Positions 8,231 through 17,298 of a stretch of 64,000 nt of DNA are shown here, piece by piece. Numbering within the stretch: position 1 is the stretch's first letter; every line of letters begins with the position of its first letter. Source of the stretch: Chitinophagales bacterium (GTDB taxonomy: Bacteria; Bacteroidota; Bacteroidia; Chitinophagales; Saprospiraceae); the NCBI GenBank assembly GCA_013299105.1, contig JAAFJY010000025.1, positions 1-64,000 of the forward strand, read 5' to 3'. The position numbers were made by a program, and so were the translations under genes. The notes under the pieces were generated by a model. It had not been told where the DNA came from, ran no database searches, and saw nothing but the letters and a program-made list of their open reading frames with translations.

Positions 8231-8782
8231 ATGCAGCCCAACCTTGGACATACTAAGTTGTCGGAACCTGAATTGATCAATCTGCTCAAAAAGCGGGACG
8301 ATGCGGCCTATGTTGTGATGTACGACAATTACAGTGCTTTGCTGTATGGGGTGATGAAAAAGATCGTAACTCAGGAAGCTGATCTGGAAAATCTGATGCA
8401 AGATTGTTTCATCAAAATCTGGAAAAACATCGACTCCTATGACCCCGGAAAAGGCAAATTGGCAACCTGGCTATTGAACATTGCCCGCAATTTGGCCATA
8501 GACTTTACCCGCTCGCGCTTTTTTTTGCAACAGCGCAAAAACCAAGAGCTTGATCACTTCGTACATTTGGAGACGGAAGGCAGCAACACCAAGATCAAAC
8601 CCGATACCATCGGCGTTCGGCAATTGGTGGACAAATTGAATCCCAGTACCCGTCAAGTCATCGAATGGATGTATTTTGACGGTTATACACAACAAGAAAT
8701 TGCTGATAAATTCGGCATCCCATTGGGCACGGTCAAAACCCGCACCAGAATGGGATTGAAGGAATTGCGAACATTTTTCTAA
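8231..8782 (+). CDS. ECF RNA polymerase sigma-70 factor
   Basis: A 183-residue ECF sigma factor. Region 2 spans about residues 25-95 (AAYVVMYDNYSALLYGVMKKIV, then DLENLMQDCFIKIWKNIDSY). Region 4 spans about 120-180 (LNPSTRQVIEWMYFDGYTQQEIA, helix-turn-helix GIPLGTVKTRTRMGLKELR). It lacks the hydrophobic tail of the FecR-linked sigma factors in this window and belongs to a different ECF group, the kind paired with soluble or RskA/ChrR-like anti-sigmas. The start at 8231 fits the family length; the frame stays open to 8126, but that extension carries a probable -7 box. Its stop overlaps the start of the cupin gene (TAATG), so the two are translationally coupled. Confidence 0.9.
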   Translation: MQPNLGHTKLSEPELINLLKKRDDAAYVVMYDNYSALLYGVMKKIVTQEADLENLMQDCFIKIWKNIDSYDPGKGKLATWLLNIARNLAIDFTRSRFFLQQRKNQELDHFVHLETEGSNTKIKPDTIGVRQLVDKLNPSTRQVIEWMYFDGYTQQEIADKFGIPLGTVKTRTRMGLKELRTFF

Positions 8783-9375
8783 TGGAGCACCCATTTAACA
8801 TCAATAAGGAAACGCTGGCGAAACTGCTGCACGAAGAAGGTGCAGCCCCTGTTCCAGCACCGGTTCTGGATCAAGTCGAGGACGACCTGATTGCATTTGC
8901 CGAAGCACAAGCAATTGCGCCGCCGACTGCCTTGCGCGACAAAATCTTGGGTAAGCTTCATGCGCTCAATGAGCAAACGCGTAGCCAAAAAAAACTGGAT
9001 TTGCATGATTTACCCATGCTCGATCCCCAGTCCAACTGGCTGGAATGGAAAGAGGTAGTCAGTGGTATTCCAGCGCCCACTGTTTTTGAAAACATCCACA
9101 TGCACTTACTCGAGGACAGCGAAAAACGCATTCTGAATCTGGTGTTTGTGCGCGAATTTGTAGAGGAAGAAGTACACCACGACCTGCACGAAAGTTTCCT
9201 GCTCTTGCAAGGCACCTGCACTTGCCACATCACCGACGAAGCGGGCAATCAGCGCTCCGTAAACATGCAACCGGGCGATTACATCGCTTTTGGCCTGGGT
9301 GAAACGCATGATGTAGTGATTACTTCCAAGGAGCATGCCATTGCGATTTTGCAGTGGGCGAAAATTGCGGCTTAG
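8782..9375 (+). CDS. Cupin-domain anti-sigma factor, ChrR/RskA-like
   Basis: A 197-residue protein with no membrane segment. The N-terminal 65 residues end in an APPTALRDKILGKL pattern, typical of the linker after an anti-sigma domain. Residues about 105-195 form a cupin. Motif 1 is HHDLHESFLLLQG (metal-type histidines and Glu) and motif 2 is QPGDYIAFGLGETHDV (PGD and a downstream His). By analogy with ChrR, the N-terminal part would hold the sigma factor and the cupin would sense a ligand, metal or oxidant in the cytoplasm (inference). The one-base overlap with the sigma gene supports this. The zinc-binding His/Cys set of the ChrR N-terminal domain is not evident. Confidence 0.75.
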   Translation: MEHPFNINKETLAKLLHEEGAAPVPAPVLDQVEDDLIAFAEAQAIAPPTALRDKILGKLHALNEQTRSQKKLDLHDLPMLDPQSNWLEWKEVVSGIPAPTVFENIHMHLLEDSEKRILNLVFVREFVEEEVHHDLHESFLLLQGTCTCHITDEAGNQRSVNMQPGDYIAFGLGETHDVVITSKEHAIAILQWAKIAA

Positions 9376-9387
9376 GGCCACGGTTGT

Positions 9388-9633
9388 TTTTTCATTGCCG
9401 CGCTTCGCGATGCTTTTGGGGGAACACGGATAAAATTGGGTTTGGGTGTGCTTGTTTGGGTTTGAGTGTGAGAAAACCCCGTTTTCAAGTGATCGTTAAA
9501 GCTCGAAGCTCCCACACCCGAACTCACACTTACACACTCCACACCCTATTTTGCGGATTTCCAGCATGACGTTGACCATGATGTTGACAAATGGCAATGA
9601 AAAATTGGTAAGGTTTATTTTTGAACCGTTACT
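9388..9633. repeat. Intergenic repeat family 1, copy A
   Basis: Shares long stretches with 38891-39193 and 39244-39424, including GGATAAAATTGGGTTTGGGT, ATTTCCAGCATGACGTTGAC and the right terminus TTGGTAAGGTTTATTTTTGA...GTTACT. The left end seems truncated against the cupin gene stop. Confidence 0.75.
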
Positions 9634-9708
9634 TATGGATATCTAAAGCGACATTGACCGAGATTGCCCACAAACATAAAACAGGGGGAAATTTAGATTT
9701 CCTCAAAA

Positions 9709-9750
9709 GCAAACAGGGCTACCTCGGAATTCCGAAGTAGCCCTGTTTGC
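9709..9750 (-). terminator. Terminator after the first susD gene
   Basis: A 42-base near-perfect palindrome: GCAAACAGGGCTAC (9709-9722) pairs with GTAGCCCTGTTTGC (9737-9750) around TCGGAATTCCGA, with one mismatch. On the minus strand it is followed by CTTTTGAGG, fitting termination of the susC-susD transcript. Confidence 0.7.
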
Positions 9751-9781
9751 GTATGTCGATTCAGTCGAAATGCCAGGTGTC

Positions 9782-9813
9782 TTTTCAACCCTTCAACATT
9801 TCAACCTTTCAAC
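9782..9813. repeat. Tandem octamer array (4 units)
   Basis: TTTTCAAC, CCTTCAAC, ATTTCAAC, CTTTCAAC in perfect 8-base register, ending 9 bases from the susD stop codon. Confidence 0.8.
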
Positions 9814-9822
9814 TTCTCCAAA

Positions 9823-11274
9823 TCACTGCTTGTCCCACCAAACGCGACCGTCCTGGGTGTCCAGACCACCAGAGAACTTGGCCGTCGCAGCTTTGTAAGC
9901 TTCTGGGTTCAAAGAAGCTTCGTTGGCCACATAAATATGCCGACGAGGAATCTGCTTGCTGCTGTTTACAGCATCAGGCGAAGGCTTCAGGTCGGGTACT
10001 CCCGTTCTTCTCCACTCCGACCAGCCCTGCCAGCCATTGGGGAAGAAAGTAATCCAGCGCTGGAGACGGATTTTGGTCAATGCATCGTTGGCACCGAAAG
10101 CAACCGGAGCGCTGGCGATGTAAGCATCATAAGAAGCTTGATTGAACACTTTCCAGAATTCCAACGAAGCTTTGATGCCCGCGTTGTACATGTCCTTGGC
10201 GTTTTCGCTGGTCCAGCCCAATTGAGCAGCTTCAGCACGAGCCAGGAATACGTCTGCAGAACTAATTAAGGCTAACTGTGAGTTGTCTTTGCGCAAATCC
10301 GCAGTCAGGACAAACGACCACTCTGGGTTGGCATTGGTGAAAGCCACCGCCTTGTCGCGAGATACCCCGTAAGGAATACCCGTTACTTTGCCAGTTTTGC
10401 CGGGTTGGCCAAAGGCGGGCAGGCGAGGATCGCTCAATGCATTCAAGTTGGTCACCATTGGCTCAGAGATGCCTTCATCCTTGCGGCCATTGTAGCGCGC
10501 AAACCAAGGATTTTGGAAAGCACCACCCGCATAAGTCAGGATAGCAGACTCTGCATTAGTGGTGAACACCCCGCCGTCAGCAGCCAGTGCTGCTTTGGCT
10601 TGGGCGCTACCTTGAGCAGCATCAGCCTTGGACACGCGCAAAGCCATGACCAAACGCATCGAATTGGCAAATTTCTTCCAACGGGTCATGTTACCGCTAA
10701 ACAGGATGTCACCTTTGATGGCAGCACCACCATTTTCCATTTGTTTTACTGCTGCATCCAATTCAGCAAACAAAGCGGTATAAATGGACTGCTGGCTGTC
10801 GTAAGCAGGCTTCGGATTGCCCTTGAGGGCCTGAGAGTAAGGAATATCCCCCAACATGTCAGTGGTACGCCAAGTGTAGTAAACCTTTAGAATACGGGCA
10901 ATGGCAATTTGGTTGGCATTAGAACCAAAGTTCAGAGAATAGACCTTGGATTTAGCATCCGTATTGTTGATGATGATGTTTTCTAAATCGTACAATACCC
11001 CAGAATACTCAGCGAAGTTGTATTCCTGTGCAGTATAACGCGAAATATCGGTGTACTGTGACTCCGAAATATATTGTGCATACATACCCTGGCTGGCATA
11101 AACCCCACCAATTTGTGCCAAGGAGTTGGTCAACAAGGCCGCGGTAATTGGCGTGGTAGTAGCATTCGGGCTGACATTGGTATCGCCGAAATCGCTCACT
11201 TCGCAGCTCTGGATCATGGCACCAGCCAAAGGCAAGGCCAAAATCGCTACGATGTTTTTGAAAGTTCTTTTCAT
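9823..11274 (-). CDS. susD-like: SusD/RagB-family outer-membrane lipoprotein (SusD-like_2 type)
   Basis: A 483-residue lipoprotein with a lipobox at AMIQSC (Cys about 24), placing it on the outer membrane. The body has the helical TPR-like SusD architecture: ISRYTAQEYNFAEYSGVLYDLENII early, DMLGDIPYSQALKG in the middle, and the C-terminal RLQRWITFFPNGWQGWSEWRRTG pattern, which is typical of the SusD-like_2 group. SusD proteins cap their SusC partner and bind the incoming ligand. The susC gene lies 81 bases upstream in the same direction, so the two form an operon ending at the terminator at 9709. No degradative enzyme or sigma/anti-sigma pair is beside it, so the substrate is unknown; peptides or oligosaccharides are both possible. 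Confidence 0.92.
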   Translation of the reverse strand: MKRTFKNIVAILALPLAGAMIQSCEVSDFGDTNVSPNATTTPITAALLTNSLAQIGGVYASQGMYAQYISESQYTDISRYTAQEYNFAEYSGVLYDLENIIINNTDAKSKVYSLNFGSNANQIAIARILKVYYTWRTTDMLGDIPYSQALKGNPKPAYDSQQSIYTALFAELDAAVKQMENGGAAIKGDILFSGNMTRWKKFANSMRLVMALRVSKADAAQGSAQAKAALAADGGVFTTNAESAILTYAGGAFQNPWFARYNGRKDEGISEPMVTNLNALSDPRLPAFGQPGKTGKVTGIPYGVSRDKAVAFTNANPEWSFVLTADLRKDNSQLALISSADVFLARAEAAQLGWTSENAKDMYNAGIKASLEFWKVFNQASYDAYIASAPVAFGANDALTKIRLQRWITFFPNGWQGWSEWRRTGVPDLKPSPDAVNSSKQIPRRHIYVANEASLNPEAYKAATAKFSGGLDTQDGRVWWDKQ

Positions 11275-11355
11275 TGTTGTTTTTATTTGAACCCCTCATC
11301 GGGTATTTTGTTCCCCGATGAGGGAGGATCAATGATTTTCTTGCAACTAAACAGT

Positions 11356-14300
11356 TTAGAAGCCCAACTTCACGTTGAAACCAATGGAACGCGTGCCAGG
11401 GAACTGGCCGTTTTCGCCATAGGTTTGCTTGATTTCAGATGGGTCGAAGTCGCGGTTCTTGGCATAAATCAACCAAGGGTTACGAGCAGTCAATGACACG
11501 GTTGCACGCTGAACAAACTTATTCAAGCCCATTTTCTTCACTGGAATATTGTAGCCTACGCTCAGTTCACGCAGCTTCACAAAAGTCAGGTCATAGATGA
11601 ATGGCTCGGCAATGCGACGGTTGTAGAACTGTTGGTAGTAGCTCTGAGAAGGCACATAAACGGTTACGGCTTCGCCGGCAGCATTTACACCATCCACGCG
11701 TACACCACCACCATCGGCAACGTCATCACGTACGTTTTTGCCTTTGTCGTTGGTAGCCGCAGTACGCTCGAAGATACCAGAGAACACGCCCCAAGAATCG
11801 GACAAAGAGAAGTATTTGCCACCTTGAGAAAAGTCGAGGCTGAAGTTGAATACCAGGTTCTTGTAGTTCAAAGAGCTGAACATGCCACCGAAGAAGTTGG
11901 GCAATACGCTACCCAAGTAAGTATTCGGTACAGCCGTGAACAAACCATCGGCACCTACAATCGGACGGCCTTGGGCGTCGCGCTTGATGGCACCACCACG
12001 CAATTGGCCCCATTTTTCACCCACTACGTTCATTTGTACGACACCAGTACGGGTAGAGAATGAGCTGGCAGCTACTTGCTGGGCAGTAATGCCCTCGGTT
12101 AGTTCTACTACTTTGTTGTCGATAGAAGAGAAGTTCAAAGAAAGATCCCAGCTCAAGTTTTTCTTGGCAATTGGCTTCAGGTCCACTTGTAATTCAATAC
12201 CCTTGCGGTCAATCTGACCGGCGTTGATCAACTGGCTGGTAAACCCAGAGGCAGCAGAAACTGGTACGCTGAGGATTTCATTCACTTTGCTTTCGCTGAA
12301 GTAAGTAGCACTCAAACCTACCCGGCTCTTGAAGAACTTCAGGTCCACCCCAAATTCATACGCAGAAGAAAGCGCAGGTTCGATGTTAGGATTAACCAAT
12401 GCATCAGGTGTACCCATCAAGAAGTTGCCATTCCATTGGTTAGCGCCTACCGCATAGTTGAAGCCAAGCAAGTAAGCATTCAAGTCAGAACCAACCTGTG
12501 CCCAGCTGGCACGGAGTTTGCCAAAGCTCAAGAAAGGCAATGATTTTTTAGTCAATTCGCTGAATACAAAGCTGGTACCAACACTTGGGTAGAAGTAAGA
12601 GTTGTTTTCAACAGGCAGCGCAGAACTCCAGTCGTTGCGGGCTGACCAATCCAAATAAATCAAGTCTTTGAAACCAAACGAACCGCGTGCATAAACTGAA
12701 CGCACCTCCTTGAGACTGCGGAATTCATTGGGAACTGCGGCTACTTTGGAATTACCAAGGGTGAAGAGGTCAGGGACGTTCAAACCATTTGAAGAGAAGC
12801 TGTTCCAAGTTTTGTTACGATCTACGCGAATGTTGCCCCCTACGTTGGCTTCTACGCTCAGGTCACCAAAATTGTTGGTGTAAGTAGCCAAGCCTTCATA
12901 GTTGTCCTCAGAGAAAAAGGTCAAACCAGTACCGTAAGCATTGAAGTGACCAGTCTGGGTGCCAGACTGCTGCAGGATGTTGAAATCCTTGTTTTCAAAG
13001 TTGGTGTGGTTTTGGTTGCGACGCAAGAAACCAGAAATCCGGAAATGGTCGTTCATCTTGTAAGTCAAACTCACGTCGCCAAACAAACGCTGACGGTTGC
13101 TGATGTAAGACTGGTTGTCGAAGTACGAATAGAAGTTGTACCAGTAGTTACCCGCATAAAACTGGCGTGCACCATCGGCCTTGAGGTAGTCCCCAGGGTT
13201 GTTGTGGTTCCAGGAAGCCAGGTAACCTTCGGGTGAAGTAAGGCCACGCAATTCACGCATGATGTCCATGTCGATGTTGCGGTGGAACCATGAGTTGAAT
13301 GAGCCCGTTGATTGGTTGGCGTATTCATCGACAATTTCACCAGTGGTCTTAGAGGTTACATAGTTCAAGTTCATGCCCAATGTAAACTTCTTGCCCAGGT
13401 CAAAATTACCCGCAGTTGCCAGGGTGTATTTGTCCTGACCGCTGGTTGGGATCATGCCTTTGATGTTTTGATTGGTCAAAGACACGCGCAGGTTGTAGCC
13501 TTCCTTCGCGGTGCTCAGATTGACATTGGTGAACGCCGTAACACCAGTATCATAATACTTGCGGATGTTATCAGGGCTTCCTACCAGAGCTGTGGTTTTA
13601 CCAGTATATTTGGTGCCAGGATACCAAGCGTACCATGGAATGTACTCCTGGCCTTCCATCTTTGGACCCCAGCTGGAGTCATCAGAGTAGTCGTGGTAAA
13701 ACTTGCCATCAAGCGGCTTCCATTCATCAGGCATACCAGCTTGCCACTTGAATGGCAGCAGGTCTGGTTCCGCACCACCAGCGTACTGGTTTTGGTAAGC
13801 TGGCAAGATGTAAACGCGATCCAAGAAGGTACTCTGGTTTACTTCGATGCCTACGCCTGCATTGCGGCTGCCTTTTTTAGTGGTGATCAAAACCACCCCT
13901 TTGTCACCACGCTGGCCATAAATGGCGGTTGCAGCAGGACCTTTCAGTACGGTAAGGCTTTCTACGTCATCTGGGTTAAAGTCAATGGAGTTGGTCACAG
14001 GGGTTCCATCAACTACGTACAAAGGACCACCATCCTGCAAGGACCCTACACCACGGATACGGATACCCGCATCGCGGTCGAGGGCCATACTGGCTTGAGA
14101 GCGAACCTGTACACCAGCAACTTTGCCCGCCAGGGCATTGTTTACCGTGGTTTGACGGATCACATTCAATTGCTCTTCATTGACTTGCTGGGCAGCATAC
14201 GGCAGTGCTTTGGTAGCACGCTTTACCCCCAGTGCCGTCACCACCGTTTCTTCCAAGGTGATACCGGCGTCCATTTGTACGTCAATCACGTTAGTAGCTC

Positions 14301-14550
14301 CCAAGGTGATCTCCTGGGTGTTGTAGCCTGTATAGCTAATCACCAAAGTAGAGGCATTTCCAGGTACATTGAGAGAGAAAGAACCGTCGAGGTCGGTTAC
14401 GGTACCCGAATTGGTACCTTTGGCTAAAATACTTGCGCCAATGAGCGCTTCACCTTGTTTGTCGGTCACTTTGCCAGTCACGACTCTTTGTGCCCATGTA
14501 GTTACACAGGCAAAGAGTACTAGCGTAAGTGCTAGTAAGTGTTTTTTCAT
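11356..14550 (-). CDS. susC-like: SusC/RagA-family TonB-dependent outer-membrane transporter
   Basis: Read from the ATG at 14550 (MKKHLLALTLVLFACVTTWAQ, a clear signal peptide) the protein has 1064 residues. The frame is open to a TTG at 14583, but that would bury the signal peptide. A carboxypeptidase-D-like beta domain (about 22-100, VTGKVTDKQGEALIGASILAKG) comes first. The plug follows (about 105-220, with ALAGKVAGVQVRSQAS, VDGTPV and the SusC signature VLKGPAATAIYGQRGDKGVV). The rest is a 22-strand barrel ending GTRSIGFNVKLGF, with the terminal Phe expected for outer-membrane assembly. There is no STN domain, so it probably does not signal to a FecR. It pairs with the downstream SusD protein for energy-dependent import. 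Confidence 0.95.
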   Translation of the reverse strand: MKKHLLALTLVLFACVTTWAQRVVTGKVTDKQGEALIGASILAKGTNSGTVTDLDGSFSLNVPGNASTLVISYTGYNTQEITLGATNVIDVQMDAGITLEETVVTALGVKRATKALPYAAQQVNEEQLNVIRQTTVNNALAGKVAGVQVRSQASMALDRDAGIRIRGVGSLQDGGPLYVVDGTPVTNSIDFNPDDVESLTVLKGPAATAIYGQRGDKGVVLITTKKGSRNAGVGIEVNQSTFLDRVYILPAYQNQYAGGAEPDLLPFKWQAGMPDEWKPLDGKFYHDYSDDSSWGPKMEGQEYIPWYAWYPGTKYTGKTTALVGSPDNIRKYYDTGVTAFTNVNLSTAKEGYNLRVSLTNQNIKGMIPTSGQDKYTLATAGNFDLGKKFTLGMNLNYVTSKTTGEIVDEYANQSTGSFNSWFHRNIDMDIMRELRGLTSPEGYLASWNHNNPGDYLKADGARQFYAGNYWYNFYSYFDNQSYISNRQRLFGDVSLTYKMNDHFRISGFLRRNQNHTNFENKDFNILQQSGTQTGHFNAYGTGLTFFSEDNYEGLATYTNNFGDLSVEANVGGNIRVDRNKTWNSFSSNGLNVPDLFTLGNSKVAAVPNEFRSLKEVRSVYARGSFGFKDLIYLDWSARNDWSSALPVENNSYFYPSVGTSFVFSELTKKSLPFLSFGKLRASWAQVGSDLNAYLLGFNYAVGANQWNGNFLMGTPDALVNPNIEPALSSAYEFGVDLKFFKSRVGLSATYFSESKVNEILSVPVSAASGFTSQLINAGQIDRKGIELQVDLKPIAKKNLSWDLSLNFSSIDNKVVELTEGITAQQVAASSFSTRTGVVQMNVVGEKWGQLRGGAIKRDAQGRPIVGADGLFTAVPNTYLGSVLPNFFGGMFSSLNYKNLVFNFSLDFSQGGKYFSLSDSWGVFSGIFERTAATNDKGKNVRDDVADGGGVRVDGVNAAGEAVTVYVPSQSYYQQFYNRRIAEPFIYDLTFVKLRELSVGYNIPVKKMGLNKFVQRATVSLTARNPWLIYAKNRDFDPSEIKQTYGENGQFPGTRSIGFNVKLGF

Positions 14551-14982
14551 ACTATCGCTGTTTTTTGTTGTAAGAAAAACCAAAATAAAAAATCCAGATG
14601 GGCAGGAATAAAAAGCAAATAAGGATTTGATGGTTACTACTGCACCGGAATATCTTCCAAGAGTTTGGGACCTTGTTGTAGGTGAATGTGTTTGTAGGTG
14701 TAAATTGGCTTAGTAGCAGGGAACCTCTGAAGGAAACTTGTTAAGTCGAAGCTTTGCTTAAGTTGAAACGAACGGAATCTCTTACACGCTGCCAAATAAT
14801 TGAAAATTTATCAATTCCCAGCTAAAAAAGTCGATTTTTTTTTGAACAAAATGAAAACATCCGCTGTTGACTACGACTTTCGAAATTTTATTTTGCTTCT
14901 CTATCTTTTAAATAGCGCTGATTTCGCCATTTTTTTTACGTCACAACATGTTAGTCTTCGTTGAATACAAGTATTACTATTT
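14551..14982. other. Spacer upstream of susC
   Basis: These 432 bases hold the susC promoter region, but I see no clear TTG/TAnnTTTG pair. A minus-strand frame of about 58 codons ends at TAG near 14638 (end YTYKHIHLQQGPKLLEDIPV). It could be the remnant of a gene but has no start or recognisable family. Confidence 0.3.
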
Positions 14983-15696
14983 TTATTGAAGCGCCTTCAA
15001 ATACAGTTGAATCGTATTTTTCAACCCATAATACAAAGCGTCGCAGACCAAGGCGTGGCCGATGGACACCTCTGCCAGGTGGGGTACTTGTGCTTTGTAA
15101 TACGGTAGGTTGTCCAAATTGAGGTCATGACCAGCATTGATACCTAGGCCCAAATCATGCGCTAAAATGGCACATCGATGGTGAGCTTCCACCGCTTCAA
15201 TGGGGTTGTTAGCAAAATCTTTGGCATAATGCCCCGTGTAAAACTCAATCCGATCTGCCCCAACCACTTTGGCACCCTCTACAAAACGTTCATTGGCATC
15301 CACAAAAATGGAGACTCGGATCCCCACTGACTTGAAATGAGCGATCACGTCTTGTAAAAAAGCTTGGTGGGAAAGGGTATCCCATCCTGCATCCGAAGTC
15401 AAGGCTTGAGGGCCATCGGGCACCAAAGTCACCTGATGAGGCCGGACCGCCATCACTTCCCTCAAAAACCTAGGGTCAGGATTGCCTTCCACGTTGAACT
15501 CGGTAGTGACGATATTTTTCAGCATCGGCAAGTCCGAAAAACGCACATGTCGTTCATCTGGGCGCGGGTGTACCGTGATGCCTTGGGCACCAAAGGCCTC
15601 GCAGTCGCGGGCGATTTTTTCCAAGTCGGGCATGTTTCCGCCACGAGAATTGCGGATCAGGGCGATTTTATTGATGTTTACGCTGAGTCGGGTCAT
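14983..15696 (-). CDS. pdxJ: Pyridoxine 5'-phosphate synthase
   Basis: A 237-residue TIM-barrel enzyme condensing 1-deoxy-D-xylulose 5-phosphate with 3-amino-2-oxopropyl phosphate to pyridoxine 5'-phosphate, the last step of the DXP-dependent vitamin B6 route. Family motifs are present in order: LSVNINKIALIRNSRGG, GITVHPRPDERHV, TEFNVEGNP, VTLVPD, GIRVSIFVDA, ADRIEFYTGHYA, LGINAGHDLNLDNL and VSIGHALVCDALYYG. Length is normal and all loops appear intact. It is transcribed alone or with the upstream region; a TACTTTTG box lies at 15723-15716. No other B6 gene is nearby. Confidence 0.97.
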   Translation of the reverse strand: MTRLSVNINKIALIRNSRGGNMPDLEKIARDCEAFGAQGITVHPRPDERHVRFSDLPMLKNIVTTEFNVEGNPDPRFLREVMAVRPHQVTLVPDGPQALTSDAGWDTLSHQAFLQDVIAHFKSVGIRVSIFVDANERFVEGAKVVGADRIEFYTGHYAKDFANNPIEAVEAHHRCAILAHDLGLGINAGHDLNLDNLPYYKAQVPHLAEVSIGHALVCDALYYGLKNTIQLYLKALQ

Positions 15697-15715
15697 GTGA
15701 TTTGGTTTTCTGGGC

Positions 15716-15723
15716 CAAAAGTA
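15716..15723 (-). promoter_or_regulatory. -7 box for pdxJ
   Basis: TACTTTTG on the minus strand, 19 bases before the pdxJ ATG, matches TAnnTTTG. No clear -33 TTG. Confidence 0.4.
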
Positions 15724-15793
15724 AGTTGCAGCGTTGGATATTTCGATCGAATTTTAGAATTGACAGATAGCCAAAAGGCATGAATCCCCAGCC

Positions 15794-16837
15794 TCAAAAC
15801 TTTACCACCTCCCAAAACGCAGGTTTGGGTTTACCTTGTTCATCAAATAACAAAGGATAATCCTTACGGCCCTTCACCGGAAAATTATCGAGCCAGGAGG
15901 ACCGATCCGATAGATTCCAAAAAGTGACGCCAGTGATTTTATCATGATGCTTTCGAAAAACCTCAAACAACATCCGGTAATGCTGGGCTTGCTTGGCAGC
16001 CAAATCAGGAGTGAGTGGCTTTTTCTCTTTTTCTTCCCAGTCGTAAACACTTACATCCAACTCAGTGATTTGTACCTGCAAACCCAAGGCTGCAAATTTC
16101 GTTATGGATTCCTCCAAGGCTGCCGCGCTAGGGTTCTTCAAGTTGTAATGCCCTTGTAAACCGATGCCATGAATGGGTACTTTTTTATCCACCAGTCTTT
16201 TGAGCAATTGGTAGATTTTTTCGCGCTTCGCCGGGTTTTCAGTGCTGTAATCATTGTAAAAAAGCAAGGCTTTGGGATCAGCTTGGTGCGCAAACTCAAA
16301 GGCTTTTTCGATGTACTCCTCTCCTATAATTTTGAAAAAGGGCGTTTCTCGATACAGGGCAATCCCCGTATCCGGTACCGCCTCATTGACCACATCCCAG
16401 GCATAAATTTTACCCTTGTAACGTCCGGCTACTGCAAAAATGTGGGTTTTGAGGCGCTTCAGCAGCTCTTTTTTACTCACAGTTTTGTCGTTTTTGGTAA
16501 AAAACCACTTGGGTGTTTGCTGGTGCCAGCACAGGGTGTGACCCCTTAATTTCTGTTGGTTGGCTTGGGCGAAAGCAACGATTTTATCAGCGTTTTCCCA
16601 AGCGAATTTTCCTTCTTCTGGCTGAATCGGCCCCATTTTCATGACATTTTCAGCGGTCAGGCTGTTGAATTGGGTTTTGATCAGTTCGGCTTCAGCTCCC
16701 GGCTCCATCATCCGCGGATGGACCGCGACCCCGATGGGAAAATAGTCTGCATAAACTATTTTTAAAGCAGGCACCTGGGCCAGTGCATTTGGCCCCAGCA
16801 AAAGCAAAAGGCCAACTAGTGACAAAAAAGGCTTCAT
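15794..16837 (-). CDS. GH10 endo-1,4-beta-xylanase, secreted
   Basis: Read from the ATG at 16837 (MKPFLSLVGLLLLLGPNALAQ, a signal peptide); an ATG three codons earlier at 16846 is also possible. The 347-residue protein is a single GH10 (beta/alpha)8 barrel with no binding module. Catalytic features are intact: the acid/base Glu in WDVVNEAV (about residue 152), the nucleophile Glu in ITELDVSV (about 259), and the substrate-side motifs FNSLTAENVMKMG, GHTLCWHQQTPKWFF and GIGLQGHYNL. It should cut internal beta-1,4 links in xylan in the periplasm or at the surface. It has no T9SS tail or lipobox, so periplasmic action is likely. It is not beside a PUL; a solitary gene. Confidence 0.93.
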   Translation of the reverse strand: MKPFLSLVGLLLLLGPNALAQVPALKIVYADYFPIGVAVHPRMMEPGAEAELIKTQFNSLTAENVMKMGPIQPEEGKFAWENADKIVAFAQANQQKLRGHTLCWHQQTPKWFFTKNDKTVSKKELLKRLKTHIFAVAGRYKGKIYAWDVVNEAVPDTGIALYRETPFFKIIGEEYIEKAFEFAHQADPKALLFYNDYSTENPAKREKIYQLLKRLVDKKVPIHGIGLQGHYNLKNPSAAALEESITKFAALGLQVQITELDVSVYDWEEKEKKPLTPDLAAKQAQHYRMLFEVFRKHHDKITGVTFWNLSDRSSWLDNFPVKGRKDYPLLFDEQGKPKPAFWEVVKF

Positions 16838-16942
16838 AGATGTCAAGAAAGGTTTGATTCGCTAGTTAAAATTTGTTAAACAAGATACTGAAAACTTCGG
16901 AGAACTTTTCAGAATAAGCCAACTGCGAGTTAAATAACACCA

Positions 16943-17025
16943 TGCTGGCGGGCTGTAGGCCCCTAACGTCGGTAGCACAAAGGTCAACATCATGTTTGGC
17001 GGGGCTGTAAGTCCCTAACATTGGT
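16943..17025. repeat. Imperfect direct repeat (2 copies)
   Basis: Two copies of roughly 30 bases, GGCGGG(G)CTGTAnGnCCCTAACnTnGGT, near 16947 and 16996. Just upstream, at about 16887, lies the terminus motif CTGAAAACTTCGGAGAA of family 2. No gene was found in 16838-17708. Confidence 0.55.
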
Positions 17026-17105
17026 CAGTCAACGTCACGCTAGCAATCATTATAAGTTCTCAATCCATATTTCGGCAAGTATCTTTCTATGTCTAGGCAA
17101 AATTG

Positions 17106-17267
17106 TAAGTTCTCGTAAGGACGTTACAAACGTGCGGAAGCCCGGTGTCGGTCAGGAGACCCAACACCAGCACAACGCTCAATTGACGCTGGTTCCAGGT
17201 CTCTGACCGGAACCATCTTACACGCGTTTGTAACGCGTAAACGGATCTTCAGCTGATTGAGAACTTA
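17106..17267. repeat. Intergenic inverted-repeat element, family 5
   Basis: A 162-base element bounded by TAAGTTCTC (17106-17114) and GAGAACTTA (17259-17267). Inside, GTTACAAACGTG near the left faces CACGCGTTTGTAAC near the right. A related right end (GATTGAGAACTTAC) occurs at about 32083-32096 and a left-type end at 17053. Confidence 0.65.
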
Positions 17268-17298
17268 CCAATCATTTTCATCACAAAAATCGCCGCTG

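Noticed and set aside
13312-14427. 371-codon plus-strand ORF antisense to susC
   Set aside because: The opposite strand encodes a well-conserved TonB-dependent transporter; this frame has no recognisable motifs and follows the codon bias of the real gene.
14638-14811. Minus-strand frame of about 58 codons ending YTYKHIHLQQGPKLLEDIPV
   Set aside because: The end looks protein-like but there is no ATG start or known family; a remnant is possible but unsupported.
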